In this document: piece after piece, positions 10,396-18,736 of the stretch
Position numbering within the stretch: the first letter of the stretch is position 1
How the letters are laid out: every line of letters begins with the position of its first letter
Origin: Sporichthyaceae bacterium
Lineage (GTDB): Bacteria; Actinomycetota; Actinomycetes; Sporichthyales; Sporichthyaceae
DNA length: 64,000 nucleotides
NCBI GenBank assembly: GCA_036493475.1
Contig: DASXPS010000124.1
Span: 1 to 64,000, forward strand
Reading direction: 5' to 3'
The notes under the pieces: model-generated
What the model was told of the DNA's origin: nothing
The model's input: only the letters and a program-made list of their open reading frames with translations
Database searches by the model: none
Made by a program: the position numbers and the translations under genes

Positions 10396-11772
10396 ATGCG
10401 GGGTGTGACGCGAATCGTGGTGGTGGGCGGGGGTCCCGGAGGTTACGAGGCGGCTCTGGTGGCGGCCAGGCTGGGCGCCGAGGTCACCGTGGTCGACCGG
10501 GACGGATTGGGCGGTTCGGCGGTGCTCACCGACTGCGTGCCGTCCAAGACGCTCATCGCCAGTGCCGACGCCGCGGGGGCCGCCGGGGCGAGCGGATTGG
10601 GCGTGGCGCTGTCCGATCCGACGGTGCATCTGGGTCGGATCAATGCCCGGGTGTTGGAGTTGGCCCGGCAGCAGTCCACGGACATCGCCACCCGCCTGCG
10701 CGCCGCCGGGGTGCGGGTGATCCGCGGGCACGGCCGGTTGGACGGGCCGAGCGCGGTTCTCGCCGACGTCGAGGACGACACGCAGCGGCTGTCCGCGGAC
10801 GCGATTCTGATTGCCACCGGCGCTCACCCGCGGGTGCTGGCCGAGGCACCGCCGGACGGTGAGCGAATCATGACGTGGACTCAGGTTTATGACCTCGCCG
10901 AGTTGCCCGAGCATTTGGTGGTGGTCGGCTCCGGGGTGACCGGCGCGGAGTTCGCCGACGCCTATCACCGGTTGGGCGCCCGGGTCACCTTGGTGTCCTC
11001 CCGCGACCGGGTGCTGCCCGGCGAGGACGCCGACGCGGCCGCGGTGCTGGAGGCGGCGTTCACCCGCCGGGGCATGACGGTGTTGTCGCGGTCCCGGGCG
11101 GCGGGGGTGACCCGGGTCGGCGACGGGGTGCAGGTGACGCTGACCGACGGGCGCGTGGTGGAGGGCAGCCACTGCCTGATGGCTGTCGGCTCGGTGCCGA
11201 ACACCGCCGGGTTGGGGTTGGCCGAGGCCGGGGTGCGCTGCACCGAGGCGGGCTTCGTCGACGTCGACCGGGTGTCCCGCACCTCGGCGCGGGGTGTTTA
11301 TGCGGCCGGGGACTGCACCGGGGTGCTCATGTTGGCCTCGGTCGCCGCGCAGCAGGGCCGCATCGCCATGCAGCACGCGCTGGGTGACGCGGTGCGCCCG
11401 CTGGACCTGCACACGGTGGCCGCGAACGTGTTCACCGAACCGGAGATCGCCACCGTCGGCTGGACGCAGGACGCGGTGGAGCGGGGCGAGATCCCGGCGC
11501 GCACGGTGACCCTGCCGCTGTCCACCAACCCGCGGGCCAAGATGCAGGGCGTGCGGGACGGTTTCGTGAAGCTCTACTGCCGGCCGGGCACCGGGATCGT
11601 GATCGGCGGCGTGGTGGTCGCCCCGCGGGCCAGTGAGTTGATTTTCCCCATCTCGTTGGCGGTGGACGGGCAGCTCTCGGTGGACCAGATCGCCCACGCG
11701 TTCACCGTGTACCCGTCGATGAGCGGTTCGGTGGCCGAGGCCGCCCGGTTGTTGCACCTGCCGCCGGACTGA
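10396..11772 (+). CDS. lpdA: LpdA-type flavoprotein disulfide reductase homologue lacking the first redox cysteine
   Basis: A 458-residue two-dinucleotide-binding flavoprotein. It has an N-terminal FAD motif (VVVGGGPGGYEA), an NAD(P)H motif (VVGSGVTGAEFAD), the second FAD motif (VYAAGDCTG) and a C-terminal dimerisation domain. The redox loop reads GGSAVLTDCVPSKT. The second cysteine is kept but the first cysteine of the CxxxxC pair is replaced, as in mycobacterial LpdA (Rv3303c), which acts as an NAD(P)H quinone reductase rather than a lipoamide dehydrogenase. The C-terminal His-Glu pair of true lipoamide dehydrogenases is also missing (FTVYPSMSG instead). A GTG three codons downstream is an alternative start. 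Confidence 0.9.
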   Translation: MRGVTRIVVVGGGPGGYEAALVAARLGAEVTVVDRDGLGGSAVLTDCVPSKTLIASADAAGAAGASGLGVALSDPTVHLGRINARVLELARQQSTDIATRLRAAGVRVIRGHGRLDGPSAVLADVEDDTQRLSADAILIATGAHPRVLAEAPPDGERIMTWTQVYDLAELPEHLVVVGSGVTGAEFADAYHRLGARVTLVSSRDRVLPGEDADAAAVLEAAFTRRGMTVLSRSRAAGVTRVGDGVQVTLTDGRVVEGSHCLMAVGSVPNTAGLGLAEAGVRCTEAGFVDVDRVSRTSARGVYAAGDCTGVLMLASVAAQQGRIAMQHALGDAVRPLDLHTVAANVFTEPEIATVGWTQDAVERGEIPARTVTLPLSTNPRAKMQGVRDGFVKLYCRPGTGIVIGGVVVAPRASELIFPISLAVDGQLSVDQIAHAFTVYPSMSGSVAEAARLLHLPPD

Positions 11773-11820
11773 CGCTGCGGGGGGCGCCGGGCGGGGCGGG
11801 CGCCGGGCGGGGGCGGGCGC

Positions 11821-11863
11821 CGTCGCTGGGGCGGGGGCCGTCGCTGGGGCGGGGGCCGTCGCT
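11821..11863. repeat. G-rich 18-base tandem repeat, about 2.4 copies
   Basis: Two perfect copies of an 18-base unit beginning CGTCGCTGGGGCGGGG lie head to tail (11821-11838, 11839-11856), followed by the first 7 bases of a third. Immediately upstream, a related GGGCGCCGGGCGGGG unit is also repeated (about 11788-11820). Runs of 4-5 G at short spacing could form G-quadruplex structures on the plus strand. It begins about 48 bases after the lpdA stop. Confidence 0.75.
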
Positions 11864-11886
11864 CCGCTCATTCATGAGCGCAGCGA

Positions 11887-11959
11887 GCACTGTCATACGC
11901 CAGGCGTCGTTTTCGCGGCGATTTTGGTCGTCAAAGTGACGTCTGGCGTATGACAGTGC
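11887..11959. repeat. Long inverted repeat, 22-base arms with one mismatch
   Basis: The left arm (11887-11908) starts GCACTGTCATACGCCAGG and the right arm (11938-11959) ends CTGGCGTATGACAGTGC; they pair over 22 bases with a single mismatch around a 29-base loop. The stem could form a strong hairpin or cruciform and lies about 115 bases after lpdA. No T-run follows, so a classical intrinsic terminator is unlikely. It could be a dispersed intergenic element or an excision scar; a single window cannot decide. Confidence 0.8.
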
Positions 11960-12117
11960 CGCGTTGCATCGAGCGGAAAGCCGGGTTGGGCATGGCCCGG
12001 ACTGGGCCGTTCGGCCGGTATTCGGCGACGAACGGACGGTTCGGGGTTTGGACCGCAACTCCGGGGTCGGCGTGGCGCGTCCGAGGCATCATCACTGGTT
12101 CCAGCCCGGAGCGCGCG

Positions 12118-12345
12118 ATGTCCCTGTTCTCCAGCACGCGGATCACCGTCGACGTGCTCGGCCGGTCGCGCCGTCGTGGCCTGTCGCGCCGCGCGCTGCT
12201 CAACGGTCGCCTGTCGCCCGTTCGACTGGCGCGTCAGGTCACCGTGCCGGGCCCCGCCTTCGGGGACCACGACGCTCGGGTAGCCGCGATCGTCGCGCAG
12301 CGCCGTCGGATCGCCATGACGGTGCGGGCGCCGCAGTGGTGGTAG
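12118..12345 (+). CDS. Possible small basic protein, unrecognised
   Basis: A 75-residue open frame rich in Arg, with a GGAG 8 bases before its ATG and a hairpin just after its TAG. No known motif is visible and no membrane or signal segment is present. It stands alone in the gap before the pseudokinase. Arg-rich short frames arise by chance in GC-rich DNA, so this is only a candidate; the ribosome-binding site and following hairpin are the supporting points. Confidence 0.3.
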   Translation: MSLFSSTRITVDVLGRSRRRGLSRRALLNGRLSPVRLARQVTVPGPAFGDHDARVAAIVAQRRRIAMTVRAPQWW

Positions 12346-12347
12346 TC

Positions 12348-12364
12348 GGGCGCGGCTGGCGCCC
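12348..12364 (+). terminator. Weak hairpin after the small open frame
   Basis: GGGCGC and GCGCCC pair around a 5-base loop, starting 2 bases after the TAG of the small frame at 12118-12345. No U-run follows. Stem of 6 GC pairs only, so a terminator role is tentative. Confidence 0.3.
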
Positions 12365-12472
12365 TTAGCTCCGCTTGCGGGCTTTCGCCTGGATGCATTG
12401 AGCGTGAGCCCTCGAGGGGGCAGGATGCGGGTCGAACCGGTGACCTGCGCCGGCCGGGCGAGAGGTTGATCG

Positions 12473-13915
12473 ATGGCGTCGTCCGTGGATCCGGCCGAGG
12501 GGCGAGTTCCGGGGGGCTACTCCGTTATCCGGGAGCTGGGGGTCGGCCGCTTCGGCCGTGCCGTGCTGTGCCGGGACACCGCCAACCGAGAGATCGTGGT
12601 CCGGATCTCGGGCATCGCGGGGGAACGCGCCGCGGCGCTGGAGGCGGAGCTACGCACGGTCGCTGCGGCGGCGTCACACCCCTGTGCGGTGGCTATCCCC
12701 AAGGTGTGGAGCGACCCGGAGCTCGGTGTGTGCTTCGAACAGGCCTATTGCCCCGGGGTGGCCGCGGGCCCGGTGGACGCCGAGGCGTTGGCCGTCGGCG
12801 GGGTTCGCCTCACCGCCGCGCTGGCGCATGCCCATCGGCTGGGCCTGCTGGACGGGGACCTCCGGCCCGATGACGTGATGCTCGACGCGGACGGGAATTG
12901 GTTGCTCGCGGACGCCGGCGTGCTCGACGCCGTGCGCCGGGCCCGTCCCGAGCTCGCGGTCGACCGCGACTCGCTGTTCTCGCCGCGGGAATTGCGTGGG
13001 TGGGAGCCACCGGCCGAATCGGCCGACGTGTACTCCCTCGGCGCCACGCTACGGGCGTTGCTCGGCGACAGCCCGGTCGAGGTTGGGATGGACGCGTTAT
13101 TGGGCCGGATGCTGGCCCCGAACCCCGCGGACCGTCCGGCGCTCGTCGAGGTGGACGAGGTGCTGCGGGCCGAGGTGCCCTCGGCCGCGCAGGCTGCCCT
13201 GCCCCCGCCCCCGGCGGGTCCGCGGCCGGCGCCGCCGCCGCCCCGGCCCGCGATTCGGGTCGCGTCGGTGGCGTCGGTCGCAGCTGCGGCGGGTAGCCGC
13301 CGGCGGATGCTGGCCGTGGCCGGGGCCATCGGTGCGGTGTTCGTGGTCGCGGCTGGTGGGGTGGCGGTCGCGAACAGTGGGGGCAATCACGGGTCGGCAA
13401 CGGCGGCTGCAGCCACGGCCTCGCTAGCGCCCAGCGCGAGCCCGACAGCGGGCGTCGCTTCTGCCGAGGCAACCCTCACGCCCTACATAGATGCCCTCAA
13501 GATTGGTCCGAATGCGAAGGGGAGCACCGACTTCCGGCTGTTCGTCACGTACGAGATGCCGGGGATGCCCTCCCAGGTGCATCAGTGGCAGGTTTTCGCG
13601 ATCAACCCGCAGACCAAGGCCAGTACGCCGCAGGGATACGCGCCCGCGCAGTTCCCGACATCGGCCTCGCCCAAGGGGCCACGTGGAGGGTGGCAGTACA
13701 CGTACCGGTTGAAAGCGGGGACTCCGTTCAATTCGTGCGTGCAAGTCCGGACTGACACCTACGCCACGGCCACCGCTCCAGCCGTGGGGTATCCCTCGAG
13801 GCAGGCGTGCGCGAGCGCAGCGGGTGTGAAGCAGGCCGATAAGGCGTTGGCGGCGGCGAAAGCCGCAGCCGCTAAGCAAGCTAAGGCAAAGAAGGCGGGG
13901 GCCAAGAAGGGCTAG
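12473..13915 (+). CDS. Membrane-anchored serine/threonine protein pseudokinase
   Basis: A 480-residue protein with a kinase-like domain (about 15-235), a Pro-rich linker, one membrane helix (about 279-300), a 130-residue extracytoplasmic domain and a Lys/Ala-rich tail (last about 30 residues). The glycine loop is present (ELGVGRFGRA), but the ATP-anchoring VAIK lysine is Arg44, HRD reads DGD (127-129), the catalytic-loop KPxxN reads RPDDV and DFG reads DAG (147-149). The F-helix aspartate (ADVYSLG) and the final RP are kept. Catalysis is therefore doubtful. A GAGAGG ribosome site precedes the ATG. It is convergent with the WXG100 gene 7 bases away, suggesting a sensory or scaffold role in that secretion locus. 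Confidence 0.85.
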   Translation: MASSVDPAEGRVPGGYSVIRELGVGRFGRAVLCRDTANREIVVRISGIAGERAAALEAELRTVAAAASHPCAVAIPKVWSDPELGVCFEQAYCPGVAAGPVDAEALAVGGVRLTAALAHAHRLGLLDGDLRPDDVMLDADGNWLLADAGVLDAVRRARPELAVDRDSLFSPRELRGWEPPAESADVYSLGATLRALLGDSPVEVGMDALLGRMLAPNPADRPALVEVDEVLRAEVPSAAQAALPPPPAGPRPAPPPPRPAIRVASVASVAAAAGSRRRMLAVAGAIGAVFVVAAGGVAVANSGGNHGSATAAAATASLAPSASPTAGVASAEATLTPYIDALKIGPNAKGSTDFRLFVTYEMPGMPSQVHQWQVFAINPQTKASTPQGYAPAQFPTSASPKGPRGGWQYTYRLKAGTPFNSCVQVRTDTYATATAPAVGYPSRQACASAAGVKQADKALAAAKAAAAKQAKAKKAGAKKG

Positions 13916-13922
13916 GGGCCGG

Positions 13923-14222
13923 TCAGCCTCGGTTCAGCGTCTGGCTCAGCGACTGGTCGGCCTGCTGGAACGTCTCCGCGGCCTTGTGGAGGTACCGGCC
14001 CATCTGGTCCAGGCCGTCAATGGTGCTCTTCGCGCCGTGGGTGAACTCCTGGTAGGCGTGCTCGAACTGCTTGCTCGACGCGTCCGTCACATAGCCGCCG
14101 TTGACCAGGCTGTTGACGAGCTTCTGCAGCTCTTCGAGCTTGGCCTGGATCTCCTGCTGGCCGGAGGTGAGCCGGGTGGCCGCGGACTTCATCTCTTCGT
14201 AGGTGACGTTCACGTTGGCCAT
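13923..14222 (-). CDS. WXG100 (ESAT-6-like) type VII secretion protein
   Basis: A 99-residue helical-hairpin protein of the WXG100 superfamily, the substrate and partner class of type VII secretion. Two amphipathic helices flank the turn NGGYVTDASS (41-50), where the usual W-x-G is replaced by the GGYVT variant common in actinomycete members. A GGGGAG ribosome site precedes the ATG. The C-terminal helix has the spacing of family members, but no clear YxxxD/E export motif is seen at the very end. It is divergent from the FtsK/EssC-like gene, with 156 bases between them, and convergent with the pseudokinase. Confidence 0.92.
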   Translation of the reverse strand: MANVNVTYEEMKSAATRLTSGQQEIQAKLEELQKLVNSLVNGGYVTDASSKQFEHAYQEFTHGAKSTIDGLDQMGRYLHKAAETFQQADQSLSQTLNRG

Positions 14223-14378
14223 GTCGGACTCCCCGCGCTGGTATCGAGACGGCGCTTGCACTCTGCCGCACCGCGCGCCCGCCCACAACCGCTTGTTGTC
14301 ACCTGACGAACGCCTGTTGCCCGCCGGGTCCCGGCGCGCAATTGTTGCCCGCAGCATCGGCCGCGGATTGGGGACAAC

Positions 14379-17300
14379 GTGCAGCTGCGCCTGAGCGTGA
14401 ATCAGGAAGGTGGCTCCGCCACCGATCTGTTGATCGACGCCGACGCCGGCGTGACCATCGACGGGCTGGCGGCGGAGATCGCCCGCAGCGTGGGCGGCTC
14501 GGCGTCGCCTGAGCTGTTCCTCGACGGGGTGCGGCTCGATCCGGCGACGGCGCTGGGTGATTCGCCGATCCGCGACGGCATCGTGCTCGGCGTCGGGACG
14601 CCTGCCCGGGACGCGGGCCCGCTCGGGCCGGGGGTTTTCGAGCTGCGCGTGGTGGGCGGGCCCGGTGCGGGTGAGGTGTACCGCCTCGGGCCCGGCACGT
14701 ACCCGATCGGCGGGGCGGCCTCGGATTGGATCCGGCTGGCCGACAGTGCCCTGCCGGCGGCGACGCTGACCGTGGAGGTCGCCGAGAGCGGCACTGCGAC
14801 GGTGACAGTGGCGGGCGAAGCGCGGCTGGAGGAAACCCCGCTCAAGGGTGTGACGACCCCGTGGCCGAGCGGGCATTTGCTGGCCGTGGGTCGGGTGTTG
14901 TTGGAGGCGGCGCTGCCGGACTTCCCGGACGCGGCGCTGCACGTCTCCGAGGACGGGACGGGCCTGGACTACAGCCGCCCGCCGCGGCTCGCGCCGCCGG
15001 AGCGTAAGAACCAGTTCGCCCTGCCCGCCGCGCCCAAGGCCAACGAGCGCCGCCCGCTGCCCTGGGTGATGGCCGTGGTGCCGCTGATCGGCGCGGTGGC
15101 GCTGGCCGCGGTCACCAAGCAGACCACATTCCTGGCCCTCGCCCTGCTCAGCCCCATCTCCATGATGGCCAATCACTTCAACGAGCGGCGCACCGGAAAG
15201 CAGTCCTACGCGCGCACGGTCGAGGAGTACCAGCGCCGCCGCGACGCGATCGTGGCCGACGCCGAGGAGGCGCTGGCCACCGAGCAGGCCGCGCACCGCG
15301 CCGACTGCCCGGACCCGGCGTTGGTGGCGCTGCTGGCCACCGGCCCCCGCCAGCGGCTGTGGGAACGTCGCCACTTCGACCCGGACTGCGGGTTGGTCCG
15401 GCTCGGCACCGGGACGCTGCCCAGCGAGGTCGTGCTGACCGATCCCGACGTCGAGGAGCACCGCCGCCGCGAGCCACTGCCGATGCACGACGTGCCGATC
15501 ACGGTGCCGTTGCGCACGTTCGGCGTGCTCGGGTTGGCCGGCCGGGCCGCGGACGTTCGCGCGCTGGCCTGTTGGGTGGTCGCGCAGAGCGCGGCCCTGC
15601 ACAGCCCGACCGACCTGGGCATCTGCGTGCTCGCCGAGCCGGCCGCGGCACCGGCCTGGGGGTGGGTGCGCTGGTTGCCGCACGCCCGCCCGCGCAATGG
15701 GCAGGACACGCTCGCGCTGCTGGGCACGAGCACCCAGTCCGTCGCGCAACGGGTCGCCGAACTCGGGGCCCTGCTGGCGGAGCGTCAGGAAGAGCTGCGC
15801 AAGGCCGGGGTGACCGGGCGGCTGAACGTGCCCGACGTGCTGGTCGTGATCGACGGTTCCCGACGTTTGCGTTCCCTCCCCGGTGTGCCGCAGTTGCTCG
15901 AACACGGGCCGACCGTGGGCATTCACCTGCTGTGTCTGGAGAGCGAGGGTCGGTTCCTGCCCGAGGAGTGCAAGGCGGTCGGGATTATCAGCCAGAACGG
16001 CAATCTGTCGATGCGTCAGTCCGGAGCGGAGGGCATCGCGACCATCCGTCCGGACCTGGTCACCCCGGCCTGGTGCGAGAGGGTCGCCCGGGGCATGGCC
16101 GCGTTGCGCGACGTGTCCCATGACGACGACGCGACCCTGCCGGACGCCGCGCGGCTGCTCGACGTGCTCGGCCTGGCCAGCCCCACCGCGGACCGGATCG
16201 CCTCCGGCTGGGCCACCGGCGGGACGAGCACCCGCGCCGTGGTCGGCATCAGCCTGGACGGCCCGTTCGCCCTGGACCTACGCCGCGACGGTCCACACGG
16301 CCTGATCGCCGGCACCACCGGTTCGGGCAAGTCCGAACTGTTGCAGACCATCGTCGCCTCGCTCGCGGTAGCGAACCGGCCGGACGCGATGACCTTCGTG
16401 CTGGTCGACTACAAGGGCGGTAGCGCCTTCGCGGAGTGCGCGCGGTTGCCGCACACGGTGGGCATGGTCACCGACCTCGACGCGGGCCTGGTGCGCCGGG
16501 CGCTGGACTCGCTGGTCGCCGAACTGCAGCGCCGCGAGCACACCTTGGCCGCGGCCAAGGCGAAGGACCTGGAGGCCTATCTCGAGGCGCGACGGCGTAA
16601 CCCCGAGTTGGCAACGATGCCCCGCCTGGTCATCGTCATCGACGAATTTGCCACCCTGGTCAGGGAATTGCCGGACTTCGTCACCGGTCTGGTGAACGTC
16701 GCGCAGCGGGGTCGATCCCTCGGTATCCACCTGTTGCTCGCGACCCAGCGGCCCTCCGGTGTGGTGTCCCCGGAGATCCGGGCCAACACCAACCTACGCA
16801 TCGCGCTGCGGGTCACCGACGCGTCGGAGAGCAGCGACGTGATCGAGACCCCGGACGCCGCGCGCATCCCCAAGTCCGCGCCCGGCCGCGCCTACGTCCG
16901 GCTCGGGGCCGCCGCGTTGGTGCCGTTCCAGACCGCGCGGGTCGGCGCTCGGGCGCCGGGTCGCCGCGCCGTCGCTGCCCCGCCGCCGTTCATCACGGCG
17001 CTGGCCCCGGCCGAGTTCGGTGACGCCGCGCCACACCGTCCGCGCGAAGTGGCCGTCGACGAGACGCCGGTGACCGATCTCGCCGAATTGGTCGACGCCA
17101 TCAGCGAAGCCGCCGTCCAGTTGGGCCTGGCCAGCCAACCCAGCCCGTGGCTGGCCCCGCTGCCGACGCAGGTGACCGTGGCCGACCTGGACGCCGCGGC
17201 GAAGCCGAGCGAACGCGATGGCGGGCTGCGCCCGGCTCCGTTCGCGCTGGTGGACCTGCCCGACACGCAGTCCCGCGAGGCCGACACCATTGACCTGGCG

Positions 17301-18725
17301 ACCTTCGGGCACCTGTTCGTGGCGGGATCGCCGCGCACCGGTCGGTCCCAGACGCTGCGCACCATCGCCGGGTCCCTCGCGGCGCGCAACAGCGCCGCGG
17401 ACGTGCATCTGTTCGGCCTGGACTGCGGCAACGGTGCGCTGTTGCCGTTGGCCGGACTGCCGCACTGCGGGGCGGTGGTGCGGGCCGCGGAGACCGAGCG
17501 GGTGGAACGCCTGCTCACCAAATTCGCCGATGCCGCGCGGGATCGGATGCGCCTGCTCGGCGAGGGGAACGTCACCGACATCGGCGAGCAACGCGCCTCG
17601 GCGCCGGCGGCCGAACGGCTGCCGCACCTGGTGTTGCTGATCGACCGATGGGAGGGCTTCGTCGCCTCTCTCGGTGACCGGGACGGCGGTTCGTTGACCG
17701 ACCGGGTGATGCGCCTGGCCCGCGAGGGTGCCGCGTTGGGTATTCACCTGATCATCTCCGGCGACCAGACGCTGCTCGGCGGTCGGATGGGTTCGTTGAC
17801 GGACCGCAAGGTCGTACTGGGGCTGGCCGACAAGGGCGACTTCGGGTTGATCGGGATCAACGCGCGCACGGTGCCGGACGCGCTGCCGCCCGGCCGCTGC
17901 TACCGCGCCCCCGGCGGTGCGCAGGCCCAGATCGCCTTGCTGGATGCGGATCCAGCCGGTGCGGCGCAGGCCGACGCGCTGGCCCGGATCGGCGCGGAGG
18001 CCCGGGAGCGGGATGGCGAAATCCCCGAGAACCTGCAGCCGTTCGCGGTCGACGTGCTGCCCTCGCACATCACGTTCGAGGCGGCGTGGCAGTTGCGCCC
18101 GGCCGGCCACGCGCCGGGTTGGGCGCTGGTCGGGGTGGGTGGTGACCGACTGACCGCGATCGGCGTGGACCTGCTCGAGGGCACCCCGGCGTTTCTCATC
18201 GGCGGCCCGCCGCGGTCGGGCCGCAGCACCGCGTTGCACGCCGTCGCGGCGTCTTGTCTGGCGAGTGGGGTCCGGGTGCTGGTGATGACCCCGCGGCCCT
18301 CGCCCCTGGCGGGGTTGGCCGGCCGGGACGGCGTGGTCGCCGTCGAGGCCGACCCGGCACCGGAGGTGCTGCGCGACGCCATCGCCGCGGGCGGCCCACT
18401 GGTCGTGCTCGTCGACGACGCCGAACTACTGCGCGACGCCGCGGCCTCGGCGGAGTTGTCGGAGATCGTGCGCCGCACCTATCCCTCGGTGGCAGTGGTC
18501 GCGGCCGGCGACCCCGATGGCTTGGGCACCGGCTTCTCCGGCTGGCAGGTCGAGGCCCGCCGAGCCCGCCGCGGCCTGCTGCTGTCTCCGCAGAACCTCG
18601 CCGACGCCGACCTGATCGGGGTGCGGATCGCGCGCACGTCGATCGGCAACCCGATCGAGCCGGGGCGCGGGCTGTTGCATCTGGGGGACGCTCAGTTGTT
18701 GACGGTGCAGGTGCCGCAGGCGTAG
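14379..18725 (+). CDS. FtsK/SpoIIIE type VII secretion ATPase, EssC-like with N-terminal ubiquitin-like and FHA-like regions
   Basis: A 1448-residue motor ATPase. Residues 1-75 have the size and pattern of a YukD-like ubiquitin fold; about 83-200 look like an FHA domain. Two membrane helices follow (about 226-265), then three FtsK-type ATPase domains. Domain 1 has a proper Walker A (GTTGSGKSE, about 646) and Walker B (LVIVIDEFATL). Domains 2 (GSPRTGRSQ, about 983) and 3 (GGPPRSGRST, about 1274) carry Arg in place of the Walker lysine, though their Walker B strands (LLIDRW, VLVDDAE) are partly kept. GTG start with an upstream GGGGAC. This layout recalls Firmicute EssC more than mycobacterial EccC. 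It should drive export of WXG100-type substrates. Confidence 0.92.
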   Translation: MQLRLSVNQEGGSATDLLIDADAGVTIDGLAAEIARSVGGSASPELFLDGVRLDPATALGDSPIRDGIVLGVGTPARDAGPLGPGVFELRVVGGPGAGEVYRLGPGTYPIGGAASDWIRLADSALPAATLTVEVAESGTATVTVAGEARLEETPLKGVTTPWPSGHLLAVGRVLLEAALPDFPDAALHVSEDGTGLDYSRPPRLAPPERKNQFALPAAPKANERRPLPWVMAVVPLIGAVALAAVTKQTTFLALALLSPISMMANHFNERRTGKQSYARTVEEYQRRRDAIVADAEEALATEQAAHRADCPDPALVALLATGPRQRLWERRHFDPDCGLVRLGTGTLPSEVVLTDPDVEEHRRREPLPMHDVPITVPLRTFGVLGLAGRAADVRALACWVVAQSAALHSPTDLGICVLAEPAAAPAWGWVRWLPHARPRNGQDTLALLGTSTQSVAQRVAELGALLAERQEELRKAGVTGRLNVPDVLVVIDGSRRLRSLPGVPQLLEHGPTVGIHLLCLESEGRFLPEECKAVGIISQNGNLSMRQSGAEGIATIRPDLVTPAWCERVARGMAALRDVSHDDDATLPDAARLLDVLGLASPTADRIASGWATGGTSTRAVVGISLDGPFALDLRRDGPHGLIAGTTGSGKSELLQTIVASLAVANRPDAMTFVLVDYKGGSAFAECARLPHTVGMVTDLDAGLVRRALDSLVAELQRREHTLAAAKAKDLEAYLEARRRNPELATMPRLVIVIDEFATLVRELPDFVTGLVNVAQRGRSLGIHLLLATQRPSGVVSPEIRANTNLRIALRVTDASESSDVIETPDAARIPKSAPGRAYVRLGAAALVPFQTARVGARAPGRRAVAAPPPFITALAPAEFGDAAPHRPREVAVDETPVTDLAELVDAISEAAVQLGLASQPSPWLAPLPTQVTVADLDAAAKPSERDGGLRPAPFALVDLPDTQSREADTIDLATFGHLFVAGSPRTGRSQTLRTIAGSLAARNSAADVHLFGLDCGNGALLPLAGLPHCGAVVRAAETERVERLLTKFADAARDRMRLLGEGNVTDIGEQRASAPAAERLPHLVLLIDRWEGFVASLGDRDGGSLTDRVMRLAREGAALGIHLIISGDQTLLGGRMGSLTDRKVVLGLADKGDFGLIGINARTVPDALPPGRCYRAPGGAQAQIALLDADPAGAAQADALARIGAEARERDGEIPENLQPFAVDVLPSHITFEAAWQLRPAGHAPGWALVGVGGDRLTAIGVDLLEGTPAFLIGGPPRSGRSTALHAVAASCLASGVRVLVMTPRPSPLAGLAGRDGVVAVEADPAPEVLRDAIAAGGPLVVLVDDAELLRDAAASAELSEIVRRTYPSVAVVAAGDPDGLGTGFSGWQVEARRARRGLLLSPQNLADADLIGVRIARTSIGNPIEPGRGLLHLGDAQLLTVQVPQA

Positions 18726-18736
18726 CTGTCCAGTCA

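Larger units (their letters stand above)
11773..12472. other. Gene-poor 700-base stretch between lpdA and the pseudokinase
   Basis: This gap holds a G-rich tandem repeat, a long inverted repeat, one weak small open frame and a possible hairpin terminator, each listed separately. The final 100 bases before the pseudokinase show no recognisable promoter consensus. Base composition at the left end (long runs of G/C with periodic CGTCGCT) differs from the coding sequence around it. I see no tRNA fold and no transposon ends. Confidence 0.6.

Noticed and set aside
12425-12460. GGTTCGAC-like T-arm pattern on the minus strand suggesting a tRNA
   Set aside because: Flanking bases do not form a T-stem, and no D-arm, anticodon arm or acceptor stem can be folded.
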